From Bifidobacterium breve (GTDB lineage Bacteria; Actinomycetota; Actinomycetes; S36-B12), in the NCBI GenBank assembly GCA_945900705.1, contig CAMDKJ010000067.1:1-8622 (forward strand): 8,622 nucleotides of DNA, given 5' to 3'. Each line of letters begins with the position of its first letter. Positions within the stretch are counted from its first letter, which is position 1. The translations under genes and the position numbers were made by a program. Shown piece by piece: positions 6,220 to 8,622 of this stretch. The notes beneath the pieces were generated by a model. The model was not told the origin of the DNA, searched no databases, and worked only from the letters and a program-made list of their open reading frames with translations.

Positions 6220-6293
6220 GGACCGTTAGCTCAGTTGGCTAGAGCGTTCCCCTGACACGGGAGAGGCCACAAGTTCAAGTCTTGTACGGTCCA
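6220..6293 (+). tRNA. tRNA-Val (anticodon GAC)
   Basis: A 74-nt cloverleaf. Acceptor GGACCGT/ACGGTCC, discriminator A. D arm GCTC/GAGC, anticodon stem TTCCC/GGGAG with loop CTGACAC, T arm ACAAG-TTCAAGT-CTTGT. Reads GUC and GUU, complementing the CAC isoacceptor at 2127-2198. Last tRNA of the cluster. No CCA is encoded. Confidence 0.97.
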
Positions 6294-6302
6294 CGATAGG
6301 AA

Positions 6303-6327
6303 CTCAACCGTTGAGATGGTTGAGATG
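6303..6327 (+). repeat. Tandem 9-mer and overlapping hairpin after the tRNA cluster
   Basis: GTTGAGATG occurs twice back to back (6310-6318, 6319-6327). CTCAACC (6303-6309) can pair with GGTTGAG (6318-6324) over 7 bp, or its first six bases with the nearer GTTGAG (6310-6315), giving two competing stems. The hairpin starts 10 nt after tRNA-Val and may end the tRNA transcript, though no T tract follows. Confidence 0.5.
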
Positions 6328-6331
6328 TGAC

Positions 6332-6393
6332 GGAACCTCAGGCCCACCGTAATTGCCAGGGGTAATCTGCCGCAGAGGCCTTGATTCGGTTCC
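6332..6393 (+). promoter_or_regulatory. Possible folded RNA leader upstream of the oxidoreductase gene
   Basis: GGAACC-TCA-GGCC (6332-6344) can pair with GGCC-T-TGA-TTC-GGTTCC (6377-6393), about 13 bp with two bulges on the 3' side. The enclosed segment can form two small stems: TTGCC/GGTAA (6353-6365) and TCTG/CAGA (6366-6376). Together they resemble a three-way junction, about 100 nt before the ATG. I do not recognise a known riboswitch class; glycine, THF and SAM consensus elements are absent by eye. It may be chance pairing. Confidence 0.3.
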
Positions 6394-6395
6394 AG

Positions 6396-6405
6396 TCAGT
6401 ACTGA
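6396..6405. promoter_or_regulatory. 10-bp palindrome, possible operator
   Basis: TCAGTACTGA is a perfect palindrome 87 bp upstream of the oxidoreductase ATG. It could be a regulator half-site pair, but it is short and occurs once. Confidence 0.2.
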
Positions 6406-6491
6406 ACACCCTTCAATGCTAGTGCGCGAATGCTGAAGGAGTTCGTTGCCAAATCCTGCATTCCGTACCACTTATGGGAAATGATGGGGGC

Positions 6492-8622
6492 ATGGATCGG
6501 CTCGCTGACAGGACGCTAAGTGCCGCGCTCATCACTTCGCAGGCGCGTGACCCGCTCCCCAAGCGCGCGTCGGTGATCGTGGTGGGTGGCGGAATTGTTG
6601 GTTCAAGTGTTGCTTTCCACCTCGGAAAACTCGGTATCGCTGACGTGCTCCTTATTGAACGCAATGTCCTGACCAGTGGGACAACCTGGCACGCGGCAGG
6701 TCTCATCGCAAATGCCCGGGGTTCGGTATCCCTGACGCGCCTAGCGCAGTACGGACCAGATCTGTACTCCCGTTTGCAGAGTAAGACCGATCTGGGCCTA
6801 ACACAGGCGGGCTCCGTGACAATCGCACGTACGGCGGAGCGGGTTGATGAAATAATCTATGCACATGACACGGCCCAACTTTGCGGTGTCGCCTCGGCAC
6901 TCATAACCAAGGAAGAGATCGCCGGTCTTTGGCCTCTTGCCGACATGTCAGGAGTCCTTGCTGGATTACATTTTCCCGATGATGGGTACGTCAACCCGGG
7001 TTATGCGGCCATCGCTCTGGCAAGGGAAGCATCACTACTCGGTGTAGCCCTTCGTGAACATGTTCAAGTTCACGAACTCCTAACATCCGACGGAGTGATC
7101 CGAGGAGTTCGAACGGACAATGGCGATGTACACGCCGACTATGTAGTGCTCGCTTGTGGGTTGTGGAGTAGAGATCTTGCCTTCTCGGCTGGTGTGCACC
7201 TACCACTTTTCGCAGCCGAGCATGTCCATGTGAGATCGAACAGTATTGTTAATCTGCAGCAGCCACTACCGGTCTTACGTGATGTTGATAACAGTTACTA
7301 CGTCCGCACCGAAGGTGATCAGCTTCTGGTTGGCGCCTTCGAGCCAAAGGGAATTCCTCGATCCACGCCGGAGATTGTCACCTCTGGCTTTGCGGAATTT
7401 GACCCTAATTGGGAACACTTTCAACCTGTCCGTTCGCAAGCAGAGCGCACAATTCCAGTTCTTGCAGCAGTCGGATACGACCGTTTCTTGAACGCACCCG
7501 AGAGTTTCACACCGGATACGAACCTGCTAATTGGGGAAACTGCGGAGGTCGAGAATCTATTCGTTGCCGCTGGCATGAATTCGCAGGGAATCATCTACGC
7601 CCCGGGGGTAGGACGGGAGTTGGCCTCGTGGATTATGAATGGTCATCCAGACTTCGACTCCACACTTGTCGATGTCCAGCGCTTTTCCCGCCATCAGAGC
7701 AATCGGCGCTATCTACATGAGCGAACCCGGGAGAGCCTTGGTCGGCTCTACGCAATGCATTGGCCGAACTACCAGTCGCAAACAGCCCGCGGGGTTAGAC
7801 GTGGCCCATTGCACGCTGTCCTCGCCGAGCTCGACGCCCGGTTCGGCGAGATCAATGGCATGGAGCGTGCCATCTGGTTCGGCGGGCCAACCGTTGAAGA
7901 TTCGTACTCTTTCGCCAAGCCAGGGTGGTTTGATCAGGTTGCCCTAGAGCATCACGCCGTTCGGACAGGTGTCGGTGTGCTCGACCTCAGTGCCTTCGCA
8001 AAATTTGAAGTGTCCGGTCCCCAGGCGCTCGCTGTCTGTGAAAGTGCAGCGACCGCTAATGTCGATGTCAATGTTGGTCGGGTTGTCTACACACTCTTTT
8101 TGAACTCCGGTGGCGGGATCGAATTGGACGGAACTATTATCCGACTGGCTCACGATCGCTTCATGGTTGTTACACCTTCGGCGACTCACACTAAGACGTT
8201 TTCGCTCCTGAATCGTCGAGCACGAGGCTTCGCCGCTTCCGTACACGACATCACCACGGCAACCGCGACTATCGCTGTCATGGGGCCCAAGAGCGCAGAA
8301 CTCCTCTCCCGAGTCTCTCCAGACTTGTGGTCTAACGACGCGCATCCGCCCTATACGGGCCGCGTCGTCGAGGTAGGGGATGGACTCGGCTTGGCTCTGC
8401 GGTTGAGTTTCTCCGGTGAGTTGGGCTACGAGCTGTATGTCCCTTCGGATCTAGCCGTCAACGTCTACCAAGCATTGCTGTCCAATGGCGATGATCTTGG
8501 TCTTCGACCGGTTGGCTTATTCGCGCTCGATTCATTGCGAGTTGAGAAGGGGTACCGCCATCTCGGGCACGACATCGGGCCACATGACGACCCCTACTCC
8601 GCTGGACTTGGATTTACGATCC
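6492..8622 (+). CDS. FAD-dependent dimethylglycine/sarcosine dehydrogenase-like protein with C-terminal aminomethyltransferase domain (partial)
   Basis: Oxidises an N-methylated amine such as dimethylglycine or sarcosine and passes the methyl-derived one-carbon unit to tetrahydrofolate. The 710 codons present stay open to the right edge; family members usually run beyond 800. Residues 28-61 are the FAD Rossmann motif (GGGIVG at 32-37, ending LLIER). TTWHAAGL (64-71) carries the His (H67) that binds FAD covalently in DMGDH-type enzymes. AAGMNSQGI (359-367) closes the oxidase domain. A linker domain (about 390-450) leads into the GcvT-like part: GGIELDGTIIRL (540-551), FSGELGYELYV (640-650) and ALDSLRVEKGYRH (678-690), where the folate-binding and one-carbon-transfer residues lie. 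ATG at 6492 has only GGGGG just before it; an in-frame ATG at 6474 is possible, and a TAG at 6420 limits the frame. The exact substrate cannot be told: DMG, sarcosine and related oxidases share these motifs. Confidence 0.88.
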   Translation, partial: MDRLADRTLSAALITSQARDPLPKRASVIVVGGGIVGSSVAFHLGKLGIADVLLIERNVLTSGTTWHAAGLIANARGSVSLTRLAQYGPDLYSRLQSKTDLGLTQAGSVTIARTAERVDEIIYAHDTAQLCGVASALITKEEIAGLWPLADMSGVLAGLHFPDDGYVNPGYAAIALAREASLLGVALREHVQVHELLTSDGVIRGVRTDNGDVHADYVVLACGLWSRDLAFSAGVHLPLFAAEHVHVRSNSIVNLQQPLPVLRDVDNSYYVRTEGDQLLVGAFEPKGIPRSTPEIVTSGFAEFDPNWEHFQPVRSQAERTIPVLAAVGYDRFLNAPESFTPDTNLLIGETAEVENLFVAAGMNSQGIIYAPGVGRELASWIMNGHPDFDSTLVDVQRFSRHQSNRRYLHERTRESLGRLYAMHWPNYQSQTARGVRRGPLHAVLAELDARFGEINGMERAIWFGGPTVEDSYSFAKPGWFDQVALEHHAVRTGVGVLDLSAFAKFEVSGPQALAVCESAATANVDVNVGRVVYTLFLNSGGGIELDGTIIRLAHDRFMVVTPSATHTKTFSLLNRRARGFAASVHDITTATATIAVMGPKSAELLSRVSPDLWSNDAHPPYTGRVVEVGDGLGLALRLSFSGELGYELYVPSDLAVNVYQALLSNGDDLGLRPVGLFALDSLRVEKGYRHLGHDIGPHDDPYSAGLGFTI

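Noticed and set aside
5885..6229. Open frames on both strands across the tRNA cluster
   Set aside because: They read through three perfect tRNA cloverleaves and include typical tRNA-derived false peptides such as TGFEPAT.
6294..6491. Glycine, THF or SAM riboswitch
   Set aside because: None of the conserved core elements of those classes could be found by eye, so only an unnamed structured leader is reported.

Overview
This window looks like a piece of the chromosome of an actinobacterium (Actinomycetota) of moderate GC content. The threonyl-tRNA synthetase N-terminus, the GT87-type polyprenol-phosphate-sugar glycosyltransferase, the PabB/PabC pair, the tRNA Gly-Cys-Val cluster and the leaderless-looking thrS start all fit that group. 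The species cannot be named from this sequence. TGA ends at least two genes here, so a standard bacterial code applies.

Layout. Positions 1-219 (minus) hold the first 73 codons of thrS, cut by the window edge. An in-frame TGA sits two codons before its ATG and appears to split an ancestral TGS domain. Positions 345-1574 (minus) encode a multi-pass GT-C membrane glycosyltransferase. Positions 1575-1759 are a divergent intergenic region. Positions 1760-1933 (plus) hold a well-initiated 57-residue peptide gene of unknown function ending in an aromatic/Cys/acidic tail. Positions 1934-2126 hold hairpins but no gene. Positions 2127-2198 (minus) are tRNA-Val(CAC). Positions 2322-3833 (plus) encode a secreted protein of stacked Ig-like domains, in DNA visibly richer in GC than its neighbours. 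It is closed by a 16-bp hairpin at 3930-3965 shared with the convergent pabBC operon. Positions 3978-5898 (minus) are pabB followed by pabC, tightly coupled. Positions 5970-6293 (plus) carry tRNA-Gly(GCC), tRNA-Cys(GCA) and tRNA-Val(GAC). Positions 6294-6491 contain a tandem 9-mer and a possible folded leader. From 6492 to the right edge runs a partial flavoprotein of the dimethylglycine/sarcosine dehydrogenase type fused to a GcvT-like folate domain.

How the parts relate. Most is housekeeping: translation (thrS, four tRNAs), folate synthesis (PabB + PabC turn chorismate into p-aminobenzoate) and cell-envelope glycosylation. The oxidoreductase at the right end would use tetrahydrofolate as one-carbon acceptor, a thematic link to pabBC, but nothing shows co-regulation. 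The least explained items are the 57-residue peptide, the interrupted TGS domain of thrS and the structured leader before the oxidoreductase. I see no CRISPR array, transposase, phage gene or recognisable defence system.
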